Source: Chloroflexota bacterium
GTDB lineage: Bacteria; Chloroflexota; Limnocylindria; Limnocylindrales; CSP1-4
Length of the DNA stretch: 44,329 nucleotides
NCBI GenBank assembly: GCA_021783595.1
Contig: JAJXTS010000004.1
Coordinates: 1-44,329 of the forward strand
Reading direction: 5' to 3'
Shown here: piece after piece, positions 8,470 through 17,643 of the stretch
How positions within the stretch are numbered: the first letter of the stretch is position 1
Layout of the letters: each line of letters begins with the position of its first letter
Translations under genes and position numbers: made by a program
The notes under the pieces: model-generated
Told to the model about the DNA's origin: nothing
Databases searched by the model: none
The model's input: only the letters and a program-made list of their open reading frames with translations

Positions 8470-9624
8470 ATGACCGAACCGCACCGACCCTCCCGATCCT
8501 GGAACCCCGCCCCCGCGGAAGACCTACCCGCACCGCGTCGGCGGCCCGCCGAGGAGCGGGCGGCCCTCGCCGCATCGTCCCGCCGCGCCACGCGCCTGGC
8601 GGTCGTCGCCATCGTGGTCGCCGGCATCGCGCTCGGCCTCACGGTCTGGCGCGCGACGGCCCCGTCCGGCGCCTCGTGCCTGACCGACGTCTGGAGCGCC
8701 CAGCCCGCGGCGAGCGAGATTCCCAGCGGGTGGGTCATGGCGGGCACCACGTTCGACACCAACCGCCGCACGACGCAGTACGTCGGCCCGGCCTCGAGCG
8801 CCGGCTCGGGCAGCCCGAACGTGCTGGCCACCGTCACGTGCTTTCCGGACGGCGCGGCCGATGCCGTGGCGCGCGCGGAGGCGGCGGCCCGCTCCATCGG
8901 CCAGCTGGTGAGCACGAAGAGCGACCTCTCCGACGGCGGGTTCGAGGCGACCGACACGTCTGGCGCGATCTTCCTGGAGTTCCGCCGAGGCGCCATCGTG
9001 GTGGACCTCGCGGCAGCCAACGGCGCCACGCCCACCGACATCGAGACCGTGGCGTCGGGCTTCGACAAGGCGCTCGGCGGTGACGGCGGGGCCATCGCCA
9101 CCCCGGCGCCCTCGAGTTCCGGCGCGGCGGCGTCCTCGGCCCCGGCCGCCTCCGGGAGCCCGACCGGGCTCACGCACGACGCCCCGGAACTGGAGAAGCT
9201 GCTGCCCACCCAGATCGCCGGCGTCACCCTCACGGTGGACAGCGCCCTCGGCGGCACCGTGCTGACGTCGGACGCGGGCGGCCGGGCCGCGATCGCCGCC
9301 CTCAAGGCCAAGGGCAAGGTCCCGAACGACCTGCGCTACGCCGAGGCCCTCGACCAGACGCAGACCCTGCAGGTCAGCGTGGTCGCGCTGTCAGTCAACG
9401 GCCTGAGCGCCGCGGACACGAAGGCGATGCTCCTCGACTGGTTCCAGCTCTCGGGGCCGGGCGTGACGCACGCGGAGGTCACCCTGGCCGGCAAGACCTG
9501 GACGAAGTACGACCTGGGGGACGAGGGCGCGATCAACTACTTCCGCACCAGCGGCACGGCGGTCATCGTGATCACGACCGCCGACCCGGCGCTCGCCGCG
9601 GAGGCCGCCGCGGCGATGCCCTGA
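8470..9624 (+). CDS. Hypothetical membrane-anchored extracytoplasmic protein
   Basis: 384 aa from ATG 8470, preferred over 8458 because of the -10 placed just before it. About 40 polar, proline- and arginine-rich residues precede one transmembrane helix (about residues 42-60, VAIVVAGIALGLTV). The rest is probably outside the membrane: a first domain of about 140 residues with two cysteines, a Ser/Ala/Pro-rich linker (ATPAPSSSGAAASSAPAAS), and a second domain of about 150 residues. I do not recognise a family. The order of anchor, domain, Ser/Pro linker, domain is typical of surface or periplasmic lipoprotein-like proteins, but there is no lipobox. It stands alone between the DUF1638 gene and a small hypothetical gene. 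Confidence 0.75.
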   Translation: MTEPHRPSRSWNPAPAEDLPAPRRRPAEERAALAASSRRATRLAVVAIVVAGIALGLTVWRATAPSGASCLTDVWSAQPAASEIPSGWVMAGTTFDTNRRTTQYVGPASSAGSGSPNVLATVTCFPDGAADAVARAEAAARSIGQLVSTKSDLSDGGFEATDTSGAIFLEFRRGAIVVDLAAANGATPTDIETVASGFDKALGGDGGAIATPAPSSSGAAASSAPAASGSPTGLTHDAPELEKLLPTQIAGVTLTVDSALGGTVLTSDAGGRAAIAALKAKGKVPNDLRYAEALDQTQTLQVSVVALSVNGLSAADTKAMLLDWFQLSGPGVTHAEVTLAGKTWTKYDLGDEGAINYFRTSGTAVIVITTADPALAAEAAAAMP

Positions 9625-9699
9625 CGCCCGAGCGGGTCTCGGGCCGCGCAGCGGCGATGTCCCGGCCGTGCGGCACCTGACGTCCGGGGCCGACCCGGC

Positions 9700-9705
9700 T
9701 ATGCT
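9700..9705 (+). promoter_or_regulatory. -10 hexamer TATGCT
   Basis: A good -10 match about 45 bases before the GTG start at 9757, which also has a purine-rich ribosome binding site (GGGGGAGC). This is a leadered promoter, unlike several others in the window. Confidence 0.45.
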
Positions 9706-9756
9706 GCACCGACGCGGGCAGATGAACCGTCGCACCGGAAGTCTCGGGGGAGCGCC

Positions 9757-10266
9757 GTGCGTGAGCCACTCGTCGCGTGGGCCGGGGACTGCGTCGTCCG
9801 GGGTGACGTCGCCCTCGGGGACGGGCGCCTGAGCGATCAGGTCAACCGGTTCGAGGTCATGACCTTCTTCGGGGCGGTTGTCGATTCCCTCGATGACGGC
9901 CGCCGAGTCGCGCTGGACGAGCTCGAGGTGGAGCGGCACGAGCTCCACATCATCGAGGTGGCGGGCCACCGCGGTGACCCGGCCCGCCGGCTGCGCACGG
10001 TCCCGGAGCGCGTGCGGCTGGAGGTCGGCCCGTTCGACGTGACGGGCTATGTCCACCGGGCGCCGAGTGCCGCTCCCCTGGCGGCGCTGTCCCGCTGGGC
10101 CCGGTTCGTGCCGGTGACCGATGCCGAGTTCCGGTGCGCGGGCCGTGACGACGAGCCCACCCGGCGCGAGGTCGTGCTCGTGAACCGCGACCGGATCAGC
10201 CGCGTGGCCGAGGTGGCGGTGCCCAGCTTCGAGCCCGACCCGCGCTCGGCCGACGCCCCGGTCTGA
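9757..10266 (+). CDS. Hypothetical protein, 169 aa
   Basis: Starts at GTG 9757 behind GGGGGAGC. A soluble, acidic protein rich in beta-type segments, with no signal peptide or membrane helix. The sequence alternates Val/Leu/Arg strands (VVRGDVALGDGRLSDQVN, ELHIIEVAGH, VRLEVGPFDVTGYVH), suggesting one or two small beta-barrels of the kind seen in uncharacterised Chloroflexota and actinobacterial proteins. I cannot assign a function. It has its own promoter and is separated by 210 bases from hypF, so it is probably not part of the hyp operon. Confidence 0.7.
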   Translation: MREPLVAWAGDCVVRGDVALGDGRLSDQVNRFEVMTFFGAVVDSLDDGRRVALDELEVERHELHIIEVAGHRGDPARRLRTVPERVRLEVGPFDVTGYVHRAPSAAPLAALSRWARFVPVTDAEFRCAGRDDEPTRREVVLVNRDRISRVAEVAVPSFEPDPRSADAPV

Positions 10267-10476
10267 GCGAGGCCGGTCGGGCACCCCGGGCCGCCGGCGC
10301 AGTCCCGCGCCTGACGCCGTCGGCGACGAGCTCGTCGGCCTCGTCCCCAACGGCCTGCGGCCCGCGGTCGCGCCGCGCCCCGGAGCGCGGCCCTCCGGGC
10401 TGACCCGCGAATGGCGCGCTCCGTTTCGGGCCGTTCGGCACGTCTGGGTCGGGCCTCTCTGGCCGACGCTACCCGC

Positions 10477-12876
10477 ATGGCTGCAACCGTCCACCCGGAC
10501 GCGCGCGTCCCGGCCGCCGATCCTCACCGTGTCGCCCGCGCGCTGATTGTCGAGGGCGTGGTCCAGGGCGTCGGCTTCCGCCCGTTCGTCTGGCGCCTGG
10601 CCACCGAGCTCGGGCTTGCCGGGCGCGTCCGAAACGCGGCCGGGCGGGTCGAGGTGGAGGCTGCCGGGTCCCGCGAGGCGCTGGACGCCCTGGCCCGCCG
10701 GCTGCGCACGGACGCGCCGCCTCGCGCCCGCGTGGAGCGGGTGACCGCGCGGCCGCTGGACCCCGTGCTCGCCGCCGGGCTGCCGGCCGGCTTCGAGATC
10801 GACGAGAGCGTCGTGGCGGCCGCGCAGGACCGGCTCTTCCCGCCGGACATCGCCACCTGCGACGACTGCCTGTCCGAGCTGTTCGACCCGACCGACCGCC
10901 GCTACCGCTACCCGTTCACCAACTGCACCAACTGCGGCCCGCGGGCCACGATCATCGACGAGCTGCCGTACGACCGCGCCCAGACCACGATGCGCGAGTT
11001 CCCGCTGTGCGAGGCCTGCGAGCGCGAGTACCGGGACCCGGCGAACCGCCGCTTCCACGCCGAGCCGGTGGCGTGCCCGGTCTGCGGGCCGCGGCTCTCG
11101 TGGCGGGCCACGGGCGCGCCGGCGCCATCGGCAACGGGCGAGGCGGCGCTGGTCGCGGCGATCGGCGCCCTGCGTGACGGGCAGATCGTCGCGGTCAAGG
11201 GCCTGGGCGGCTACCACCTCGCCTGCGACGCGACCGACGAGGCCTCCGTGCGTCGGCTCCGCGACCGCAAACGGCGCTGGGCGAAGCCCTTGGCGGTGAT
11301 GGTCCGCGACCTGCCGGCGGCCGAGGAGCTGTGCCGTGTCGGCGCCCTGGAGCGACGCCTGCTCACCGGACCGGCGCGGCCGATCGTCCTGCTGGAGGCG
11401 CGGCGGTCCGCCCGGCAGGCCCTCGCCCGGTCCGTTGCCGCGGGCAACCGTCGCCTCGGCGTCTTCCTGCCGTACACCCCGCTCCACCACCTGCTGCTCG
11501 CCCACCTCGGCCGGCCGCTGGTCCTGACGTCGGGCAACCTCACCGACGAACCCCTCGCGACCGACGACGAGGAGGCCCTGGTGCGCCTCGCCGGCCTCGC
11601 GGACGCGTTCCTCGCCCACGACCGCCAGATCCGGGCGCGCTACGACGACTCGGTCACGCGGGTGGTGGCAGGCCGCGAGTCGCTGGTCCGCCGCGCCCGC
11701 GGCTACGCCCCGGAGCCGATGCCGCTGCCGATCGCGACGCCCGTCCCGCTGCTTGCCGTGGGCGCCGAGCTCAAGCACACGTTCACCCTCGCGCGCGGGT
11801 CGCGCGCCCACGTGGCCCCGCACAACGGCGACCTCGAGGACCTCGCCACGCACCGAGCCTTCACCGACGGCCTCGCCCACCTGTCGCGGCTGCTCGCGAT
11901 GGAGCCCGAGGTGGCGGTCCACGACCTCCATCCCGAGTACCTGTCCACCAAGTACGCCGTGGCGCGCTTCGCGGCCGCCAAGCGGATCGCGGTCCAGCAC
12001 CACCACGCGCACCTCGCCTCGTGCGCGGCGGAGCACGGAATCACCGGGCCGTTCCTGGGCGTCGCGTACGACGGCCTGGGCATGGGCGACGACGGCACGC
12101 TGTGGGGCGGGGAGGTGCTGCTGGCGGACCTGCGCGGCTACCGACGCCTCGCCCGCTTCGCCCGGGCGCCGCTCCCCGGCGGGGCGCTGGCGGTCAGGCG
12201 GCCGTACCGGATGGCGCTCGGCTACCTGTTCGGCGGCGAGGCGTTCGACGACGACGCCGTCCCGGGGCTGGCGGATGCCGAGGGGGCCGCGGCCGCGTTC
12301 CTGGCCCGCCTCGACCCGCGCGAGACGGCGCTGGTCCGCACCCAGATTGCGCGCCGGCTCAACGCCCCCGTGGCCTCGTCGGCCGGCCGCCTGTTCGACG
12401 CCGCCGCGGCGCTGCTGGGCATCCGCGACGTGGCCGAGTACGAGGCGCAGGCCGCCGTGGACCTGGAGCTCGCCGCCGGCGACCGAAGGGCCCCCGCGCT
12501 CCCGTACCGGCTCCGCTACCAGGACGGGCTGCTCGTCTACGATCCGCGGCCCACGCTTGCCGCGCTGCTCACGGCCCCGGGGCCCGCCGGGACGCTCGCA
12601 GCCGCCTTCCAGGCGACGATCGCGGAGGTCACCCGCGAGCTGCTCTCCGACGCCCGCGCGCGCACCGGGCTCCGGACGGTGTGCCTCTCGGGCGGCGTGT
12701 TCCAGAACCGCCGGCTGGCGTCCGCGCTCCTGCGCGAGCTTGCGTCGGACGGCTTCGAGCCGAACATCAACCGCCAGGTCCCGGTGAACGACGGCGGGGT
12801 GAGTTATGGTCAGGCCGCGATCGCCGCGGCGCGACTCGCAGCCGGCGCCACGGGTGCGCCGCGATCGGAGGGCTGA
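10477..12876 (+). CDS. hypF: Carbamoyltransferase HypF
   Basis: 799 aa from ATG 10477 (begins [10 protein letters not shown]); the ORF-track start at 10411 adds 22 residues and is less likely. Domains in order: acylphosphatase-like ([15 protein letters not shown]), two zinc fingers (CDDC with CTNC, then CEAC with CPVC), a YrdC-like nucleotide-binding domain ([13 protein letters not shown]), and a Kae1-like carbamoyltransferase domain ([14 protein letters not shown] and [11 protein letters not shown]). HypF uses carbamoyl phosphate and ATP to load a carbamoyl group on the C-terminal cysteine of HypE, the first step in making the cyanide ligands of the [NiFe] site. Three bases separate it from hypC. 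A weak GACGCT -10 ends 7 bases before the ATG, so this operon may also be leaderless. Confidence 0.96.
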   Translation: MAATVHPDARVPAADPHRVARALIVEGVVQGVGFRPFVWRLATELGLAGRVRNAAGRVEVEAAGSREALDALARRLRTDAPPRARVERVTARPLDPVLAAGLPAGFEIDESVVAAAQDRLFPPDIATCDDCLSELFDPTDRRYRYPFTNCTNCGPRATIIDELPYDRAQTTMREFPLCEACEREYRDPANRRFHAEPVACPVCGPRLSWRATGAPAPSATGEAALVAAIGALRDGQIVAVKGLGGYHLACDATDEASVRRLRDRKRRWAKPLAVMVRDLPAAEELCRVGALERRLLTGPARPIVLLEARRSARQALARSVAAGNRRLGVFLPYTPLHHLLLAHLGRPLVLTSGNLTDEPLATDDEEALVRLAGLADAFLAHDRQIRARYDDSVTRVVAGRESLVRRARGYAPEPMPLPIATPVPLLAVGAELKHTFTLARGSRAHVAPHNGDLEDLATHRAFTDGLAHLSRLLAMEPEVAVHDLHPEYLSTKYAVARFAAAKRIAVQHHHAHLASCAAEHGITGPFLGVAYDGLGMGDDGTLWGGEVLLADLRGYRRLARFARAPLPGGALAVRRPYRMALGYLFGGEAFDDDAVPGLADAEGAAAAFLARLDPRETALVRTQIARRLNAPVASSAGRLFDAAAALLGIRDVAEYEAQAAVDLELAAGDRRAPALPYRLRYQDGLLVYDPRPTLAALLTAPGPAGTLAAAFQATIAEVTRELLSDARARTGLRTVCLSGGVFQNRRLASALLRELASDGFEPNINRQVPVNDGGVSYGQAAIAAARLAAGATGAPRSEG

Positions 12877-12879
12877 ACG

Positions 12880-13230
12880 ATGTGTCTGGGGATCCCGGGG
12901 CGGATCACCGAGATCCGCGACGAGGCCGGCCTCGCCATGGGCAAGGTGGACTTCGGCGGCGTGCGCAAGGACGCCTGCCTCGCCTACCTGCCGGAGGCGC
13001 GGCTGGGCGACTACGTCATCGTCCACGTGGGCTTCGCGATCAGCCGGGTGGACGAGGCGGAGGCCCTCAAGACGCTCCAGATCCTCGACGAGATGGGCGT
13101 CATGGAGCCCGAGCTGATGACCCTGGGCCCCGGCATGGAGGAGCCCGCCCTCATCAGCGACGACGACCCGTCGATCTACGTCTTCGACCCGGCGCAGCCG
13201 CCGTCCAACTTGGCCGGCCCCACGGCATGA
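12880..13230 (+). CDS. hypC: HypC/HybG/HupF family chaperone, C-terminally extended
   Basis: 116 aa. It begins MCLGIPG, with the essential Cys2 that binds the Fe(CN)2CO unit with HypD and hands it to the large subunit. The usual family ends near residue 80; here about 35 acidic, proline-rich residues follow ([10 protein letters not shown]...), with no cysteines. The extension could modify binding to HypD or to the hydrogenase, but this is a guess. It lies between hypF (3-base gap) and hypD (ATGA overlap), so it is translated with them. Confidence 0.95.
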   Translation: MCLGIPGRITEIRDEAGLAMGKVDFGGVRKDACLAYLPEARLGDYVIVHVGFAISRVDEAEALKTLQILDEMGVMEPELMTLGPGMEEPALISDDDPSIYVFDPAQPPSNLAGPTA

Positions 13231-14381
13231 AGTATCTCGACGAGTACCGCGACCCCGTGCTCGCGAAGAGGCTGGTGGCCGAGATCCACCGGATCACCAC
13301 GCGGCCGTGGACCCTCATGGAGGTCTGCGGCGGGCAGACGCACACGATCGTCAAGCAGGGGATCGACGAGGCGCTGCCCGAGGGCGTCCGCATGATCCAC
13401 GGGCCCGGCTGCCCCGTCTGCGTGACGCCGCTCGAGCAGGTGGACAAGGCCCTCGCCATCGCCGCGCGGCCGGACGTGATCTTCACCAGCTACGGCGACA
13501 TGCTGCGCGTGCCCGGCTCGTCGACGGACCTGCTGGCCCTCAAGGCCCGCGGCGCCGACGTCCGCATCGTGTACAGCCCGCTCGACGCGCTCAAGATCGC
13601 GCTCGCGAACCCGGACAAGCAGGTGGTCTTCTTCGCGGTCGGCTTCGAGACCACGGCGCCCGCCAACGCGATGTCGGTGGCGGAGGCTGCCCGGCGGGGG
13701 ATCGACAACTACAGCGTGCTCGTGAGCCACGTGCTGGTGCCCCCGGCCATGACCGCGCTGCTGGACTCGCCCACCAACCGGGTCCAGGGGTTCCTGGCCG
13801 CCGGCCACGTGTGCGCGGTCATGGGCTGGACCGAGTACGAGCCCATCGCCGAGCACTACCGCGTGCCGATCGTGGTCACCGGCTTCGAGCCGCTGGACCT
13901 GCTCGAGGGCGTCTACATGGCCGTCCGCCAGCTGGAGGAGGGGCGCCACGAGGTGGAGAACCAGTACGCGCGCGCCGTCACCCGCGAGGGCGTGCCGCTG
14001 GCCCAGCAGCAGATCCAGCGCGTGTTCGAGGTCGGGCCGCGCAAGTGGCGCGGCGTGGGCGAGATCCCGATGTCCGGCTACCGCCTGCGCCCCGAGTACG
14101 CCCGCTTCGATGCCGAGGAGAAGTTCGACGTCGGCGACATCCGCACCAACGAGCACCCTGCCTGCATGGCGGGCGCCATCCTGACCGGCGAGAAGGTGCC
14201 GCTCGACTGCACCGCGTACGGCACGCTGTGCACCCCGCAGCGGCCGCTCGGCGCGCCGATGGTGTCGTCCGAGGGGACGTGCGCGGCGTTCTTCGCGGCC
14301 GGGCGCGGGCTCGGCGCCGGCCGCGGCTTCTCGGCCGCGCTGCCGCTGGTCCAGGTTGTGCCGGCGGAGGGCGGGCGATGA
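13227..14381 (+). CDS. hypD: Hydrogenase maturation factor HypD
   Basis: 384 aa. Conserved cysteine motifs are present: EVCGGQTH near the N-terminus, HGPGCPVC, a central GHVCAVMG, and the C-terminal 4Fe-4S set ([25 protein letters not shown]). HypD is the scaffold on which the Fe(CN)2CO group is assembled with HypC and HypE; its 4Fe-4S cluster and thiols provide electrons. Its start overlaps the hypC stop and its stop overlaps the hypE start, both as ATGA. Confidence 0.97.
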   Translation: MKYLDEYRDPVLAKRLVAEIHRITTRPWTLMEVCGGQTHTIVKQGIDEALPEGVRMIHGPGCPVCVTPLEQVDKALAIAARPDVIFTSYGDMLRVPGSSTDLLALKARGADVRIVYSPLDALKIALANPDKQVVFFAVGFETTAPANAMSVAEAARRGIDNYSVLVSHVLVPPAMTALLDSPTNRVQGFLAAGHVCAVMGWTEYEPIAEHYRVPIVVTGFEPLDLLEGVYMAVRQLEEGRHEVENQYARAVTREGVPLAQQQIQRVFEVGPRKWRGVGEIPMSGYRLRPEYARFDAEEKFDVGDIRTNEHPACMAGAILTGEKVPLDCTAYGTLCTPQRPLGAPMVSSEGTCAAFFAAGRGLGAGRGFSAALPLVQVVPAEGGR

Positions 14382-15457
14382 CGGCCGACCGCGAGGCCGG
14401 GGCCACGATCGACGCCGAGGGCATCGCCTGCCCGGCGCCGATCCCCGAGGACCAGCGGGTCATCCTGGGCCACGGATCGGGCGGCCAGCTGTCCGCGGCG
14501 CTGATGCGGGACCTGCTCGCCCCGGCCCTCGCGGCCGCGTCCCCGGGCGGCGTGCTCAACGACGCGGCCGTCGTTGAGATCGGCGGGGCGCGGCTCGCGT
14601 TCACCACGGACTCCTTCGTGGTCTCGCCGATCCGCTTCCCCGGCGGCGACATCGGCGAGCTGGCGGTGAACGGCACGCTCAACGACCTCGCCATGATGGG
14701 CGCCACGCCGGTGGCGATCAGCCTCGCCTACGTCATCGAGGAGGGGCTGCCGCTCGAGGAGCTGCGCACGATCACCCTGTCGGCGGCGGCTGCGGCGCAG
14801 CGGGCGGGCGCGCAGATCGTCACCGGCGACACCAAGGTGGTGGGCCGCGGCGCGGCGGATCGGCTGTTCGTCAACACCGCCGGGATCGGCCTCATCCGCG
14901 ACGGCATGGAGCCGGCGGCGGACCGGGCCCGGCCGGGCGACGCGGTGATCCTGTCGGGGCCCATCGGCCTGCATGGCGTGGCGATCATGAGCGTCCGCGA
15001 GGGGCTCGAGTTCGAGGTGGAGATCGCCTCGGACACGCAGTCGCTGGCCGGCCTGGTGGCGGCCATCGCGGCGGTGGCGCCCGACGTCCACGTCCTGCGC
15101 GACCCCACGCGCGGCGGCCTCTCGTCGGCGCTCAACGAGATCGCGCAGGCGTCAGGCGTGGGCATGGTCCTCGACGAGCCGGCCATCCCGATCCCGGGCC
15201 CGGTGCGAGCCGCGTGCGAGTTCCTGGGCCTGGACCCGCTCCACGTGGCCAACGAGGGCAAGCTGGTGGCGATCGTGCCGGCGGCCTCAGCGGACGCGGT
15301 GCTCGCCGCGATGCGCGCCACGCCCGAGGGCGCCGAGGCCACGCGCATCGGCGAGGTCGTGGCCGACCACCCGGGCATGGTCACGATGCGCACGATCGTG
15401 GGCAGCGAGCGGATCGTGGACATGCTGGTGGGGGAGCAGCTGCCGCGCATCTGCTGA
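14378..15457 (+). CDS. hypE: Hydrogenase maturation protein HypE (carbamoyl dehydratase)
   Basis: 359 aa of the PurM/AIRS fold. The N-terminal ATP site [10 protein letters not shown] and the [10 protein letters not shown] and [13 protein letters not shown] segments are intact. The protein ends PRIC, the family signature whose terminal cysteine receives the carbamoyl group from HypF and is dehydrated with ATP to thiocyanate. About 20 residues precede the usual start. Last gene of hypF-C-D-E. No hypA or hypB for nickel insertion follows; those must lie elsewhere if the hydrogenase is active. Confidence 0.97.
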   Translation: MTADREAGATIDAEGIACPAPIPEDQRVILGHGSGGQLSAALMRDLLAPALAAASPGGVLNDAAVVEIGGARLAFTTDSFVVSPIRFPGGDIGELAVNGTLNDLAMMGATPVAISLAYVIEEGLPLEELRTITLSAAAAAQRAGAQIVTGDTKVVGRGAADRLFVNTAGIGLIRDGMEPAADRARPGDAVILSGPIGLHGVAIMSVREGLEFEVEIASDTQSLAGLVAAIAAVAPDVHVLRDPTRGGLSSALNEIAQASGVGMVLDEPAIPIPGPVRAACEFLGLDPLHVANEGKLVAIVPAASADAVLAAMRATPEGAEATRIGEVVADHPGMVTMRTIVGSERIVDMLVGEQLPRIC

Positions 15458-15471
15458 TGGCTGGGCGCGCG

Positions 15472-15524
15472 GCGCTCGCGCGCCCCGGCGGGTCGGCCGC
15501 GCTCGCGCGCCCCGGCGGGTCGGC
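15472..15524. repeat. Direct repeat, two 26-bp copies
   Basis: Two identical 26-bp copies (15472-15497 and 15499-15524, core CGCGCCCCGGCGGGTCGG) one base apart, in the short gap between convergent hypE and the EamA gene. The gap has no other obvious element. It may act as a GC-rich terminator region or be replication slippage. Confidence 0.7.
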
Positions 15525-15539
15525 GGCCCCCTGTCCGCC

Positions 15540-16517
15540 TCAGGCCGCGACCGCTGCCTCGACCGGCTCCGGCGCCTTGCGCCGCGTCGGCACCAGGGTC
15601 GCCGCCGCGATGCCGAGGATCACCAGCCCGAAGCCGGCCAGGTCCGCCAGCTCGAGCTTCTCGCCCAGGATGAGCGCGCCGGCCACGAGCCCCACGATCG
15701 GCGTGGCGAGGAAGCCCATCGCCGATGAGATCGGCCCCAGCGAGCGGGTGATCGACTGGCTGGCCCAGTACGCGAAGGCGGTGGCCAGGGGACCGCTGTA
15801 GAGGAGCACCAGGACCGCCCCGACGTCCCAGTGGATCGGCGCCCCGGGCTCGAACAGCAGGGCGGCCACGAGGACGGGCACGAGGGCGGTCAGGAGCATC
15901 CAGGGCTGGAGATCGAGCGGGGTCGAGCGCCACGTGTGGCGCCGGATGTGGATCGTGACGACGCCCCAGAGCATCGCGTCGATCACCAGCGCGACGGTGC
16001 CGCCCACCTCGGCCGGCCTGCCCCAGTCGATCACCGACGGGTTGACCAGGATCACGATGCCGATCACGCCCAGCGCCAGCCCCAGCACCTCCGCCCGCCG
16101 GGGCGGCACGCGGAAGCCCAGCCACAGCAGGACGGCCACCCACAGTGGCATGGTGTAGACGAGCACGGACGACCGCCCCGCCGGCACGACCTGCAGCGCG
16201 AAGTTCATGATCAGGATGCCCGCGGCGATCTGGAGGATCGCCACCGAGGCGATGATCGGGAAATCCGCGCGCGGCGGTCGGCGCAGGTTCCGGCTCGGCC
16301 CCAGGATCACGAGCAGCGTCAGCAGGCCCGTGCCGATCCGCAGCGCGGCGTAGGTGAGGGGCGGGAAGTAGTGCAGCCCCTCCTTGACGACCACCCAGTG
16401 GACGCCCCAGACGAGCGACAGGAGGGCCAGCAGCACCAGCGCGGCCGGCCGGCTGTGGACTGCGGGGACAGGGCGGCGCGGGGTCTCGGCGGCGGGCCGC
16501 GGGGCTGGGCTGGTCAC
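15540..16517 (-). CDS. EamA/DMT-family transporter
   Basis: 325 aa with about ten predicted transmembrane helices in two EamA repeats (first from LVLLALLSLVWGVHWVV, second from GGTVALVIDAMLWGVVTIHI), the usual size for this superfamily. Members export or import small metabolites such as amino acids or nucleosides; the substrate cannot be inferred. It starts at GTG 16517, exactly 7 bases after the last base of a TACGCT -10 (16524-16529), so it is probably expressed from a leaderless transcript. It is convergent with hypE and unlikely to belong to the hydrogenase system. Confidence 0.9.
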   Translation of the reverse strand: MTSPAPRPAAETPRRPVPAVHSRPAALVLLALLSLVWGVHWVVVKEGLHYFPPLTYAALRIGTGLLTLLVILGPSRNLRRPPRADFPIIASVAILQIAAGILIMNFALQVVPAGRSSVLVYTMPLWVAVLLWLGFRVPPRRAEVLGLALGVIGIVILVNPSVIDWGRPAEVGGTVALVIDAMLWGVVTIHIRRHTWRSTPLDLQPWMLLTALVPVLVAALLFEPGAPIHWDVGAVLVLLYSGPLATAFAYWASQSITRSLGPISSAMGFLATPIVGLVAGALILGEKLELADLAGFGLVILGIAAATLVPTRRKAPEPVEAAVAA

Positions 16518-16523
16518 CCGGTG

Positions 16524-16529
16524 AGCGTA
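16524..16529 (-). promoter_or_regulatory. Leaderless -10 hexamer TACGCT for the EamA gene
   Basis: The predicted start site is the G of the GTG codon. No ribosome binding site is visible upstream. Confidence 0.5.
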
Positions 16530-16593
16530 CCGCGGATGGCCGCAGAAATCGATTACCTACGGGTGGCGAGCGCCGCCGGGCGCTTCCCCGCGA

Positions 16594-17001
16594 CTACCGG
16601 GAGCGGCCGGCGACCAGCCGCATGGCGCCTCGCCCCGCGGCGTAGCCCACGACCGTCGGAGCGCCGAAGAAGCCCGCGGCCACGACCGCCGAGAACCAGT
16701 CCAGCGGCACGGGGTTGCCCCCCATCTCCGAGAGCATCAGGATGGCCGTCATGCCCACCGCCATGCCGACGAGCGACACCAGAAGCCCCGTCCAGCCCCG
16801 GGTGGCGAGGCCGGCGAGCACGCCCCCGGCGAGCAGCACCAGCGGCGACACGAAGATCACGGTGAGCTCGCAGGAGCCGCTGAAGTCGGTGTGGCCGACA
16901 CAGCCGAGGTTGGCGCCGCCGAACACCGACGTCGGGCAGGCGACGGCCACGACCAGGAACGCGATGAAGTCACGGACCGGGCTGGGAAGCGGCATCTTCA
17001 T
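16594..17001 (-). CDS. Small hypothetical membrane protein
   Basis: 135 aa from ATG 17001, with GGAGG about 10 bases upstream; ATG 16995 is an alternative. Four hydrophobic segments are seen (FIAFLVVAVACPTSVFG, LTVIFVSPLVLLAGGVLAGL, LLVSLVGMAVGMTAILML, FSAVVAAGFFGAPTVVGYAAG), so it is an integral membrane protein. Two cysteines lie in the first loop (LGCVGH and GSCEL). I do not recognise a family. It sits between the EamA gene and the ArsR-type gene with 76- and 167-base gaps, so it is probably a separate transcript. Confidence 0.65.
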   Translation of the reverse strand: MKMPLPSPVRDFIAFLVVAVACPTSVFGGANLGCVGHTDFSGSCELTVIFVSPLVLLAGGVLAGLATRGWTGLLVSLVGMAVGMTAILMLSEMGGNPVPLDWFSAVVAAGFFGAPTVVGYAAGRGAMRLVAGRSR

Positions 17002-17168
17002 CGGGGGGACACCTCCATCGCGGCAGGATAGCGTCTCGACAGTGACGTGATCGGGCCCGCGCGAACCTGCCCGACCTCTCAGGGGGCTGCGGCCTGGCCC
17101 GAGGCGCTCCGCCAGCCACTCCGCCAGCCGCATGCGCGTGCCGGCGCCGCCCCCGCCCGGAACCCCGG

Positions 17169-17537
17169 TCAGACCGTGCCGAGCGCCTCGTCCTCGACCA
17201 GCCGCAGCAGCTCCACGTTGCTTGCCAGGCGCGAGTTGTGGATGCGCCTCGCAACGTCGAGCAGGTCGAAGATCGCCTCGTCCGCCACGGCGTAGATGAT
17301 GGTGGTGCCGTGTCGCTCGGCCGTCACGATCCCCTGCCCGCGAAGGATCGACAGTTGCTGCGACACGGAGGACCCGCCGCTCGAGGTGGCCTCCTGGAGC
17401 TCGCCGACGGAACGCGCCCCGGATCGCAGGAGCTCGAGGATCCAGATCCGCAGCGGGTGGCCAAGGGCCCTGAAGAACTCCGCCTTGAACCGACGGAGCC
17501 GGTCCGCGTCGTCCGGGCGGCTGGCGGTGTCGCTCAT
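17169..17537 (-). CDS. ArsR-family winged-helix transcriptional regulator
   Basis: 122 aa from ATG 17537. Typical ArsR fold: FKAEFFRALGHPLRIWILELL in the first helices, a recognition helix around SSVSQQLSILRGQGIV, and a wing (AERHGTTIIYAV). It contains no cysteine, so it cannot sense metals through thiols as ArsR or CadC do; the signal is unknown. It is divergent from the hydrogenase operon, and two inverted repeats lie between them over the hydrogenase -10. It is therefore the best candidate for a local repressor or redox/metabolite regulator of that operon. The longer ORF to 19553 is a shadow of hyfB. Confidence 0.92.
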   Translation of the reverse strand: MSDTASRPDDADRLRRFKAEFFRALGHPLRIWILELLRSGARSVGELQEATSSGGSSVSQQLSILRGQGIVTAERHGTTIIYAVADEAIFDLLDVARRIHNSRLASNVELLRLVEDEALGTV

Positions 17538-17566
17538 CGGGCCGAGTGTCGCCCATAGGTCATAAC

Positions 17567-17599
17567 TTCGCAAGATACGAACTTCACGGTATTCTGAAG
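17567..17599. promoter_or_regulatory. Tandem inverted repeats overlapping the hydrogenase promoter (candidate ArsR operators)
   Basis: Repeat 1 is TTCG-7-CGAA (17567-17581) and repeat 2 is CTTCA-8-TGAAG (17582-17599), adjacent and similar in sequence. The second covers the TATTCT -10 (17590-17595), so a bound protein would block transcription of the hydrogenase operon. The same region serves the divergent arsR-type gene, fitting autoregulation. Confidence 0.5.
17590..17595 (+). promoter_or_regulatory. -10 hexamer TATTCT of the hydrogenase operon
   Basis: The last base lies 7 bases before the ATG at 17602, predicting a leaderless start at a 13-residue ORF. It is embedded in inverted repeat 2. 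Confidence 0.55.
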
Positions 17600-17601
17600 C
17601 C

Positions 17602-17643
17602 ATGCCTCTGCGTCCCCGTCGCGGCTCAGGTCGATGGACCTGA
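17602..17643 (+). CDS. Candidate leaderless upstream ORF (MPLRPRRGSGRWT) overlapping the hyfB start
   Basis: Thirteen residues, starting at the predicted first base of the transcript. Its TGA (17641-17643) lies just past the hyfB ATG (17634), an overlap of 10 bases in another frame. hyfB has only a weak AGG ahead of it, so ribosomes finishing this ORF may reinitiate at hyfB. The peptide is arginine-rich, with four arginines. Function as a peptide is unlikely; a coupling or attenuation role is inference. Confidence 0.45.
   Translation: MPLRPRRGSGRWT

Noticed and set aside
9391-13026. 1211-residue minus-strand ORF
   Set aside because: Antisense shadow of hypF, hypC and the preceding genes; no motif and no ribosome binding site.
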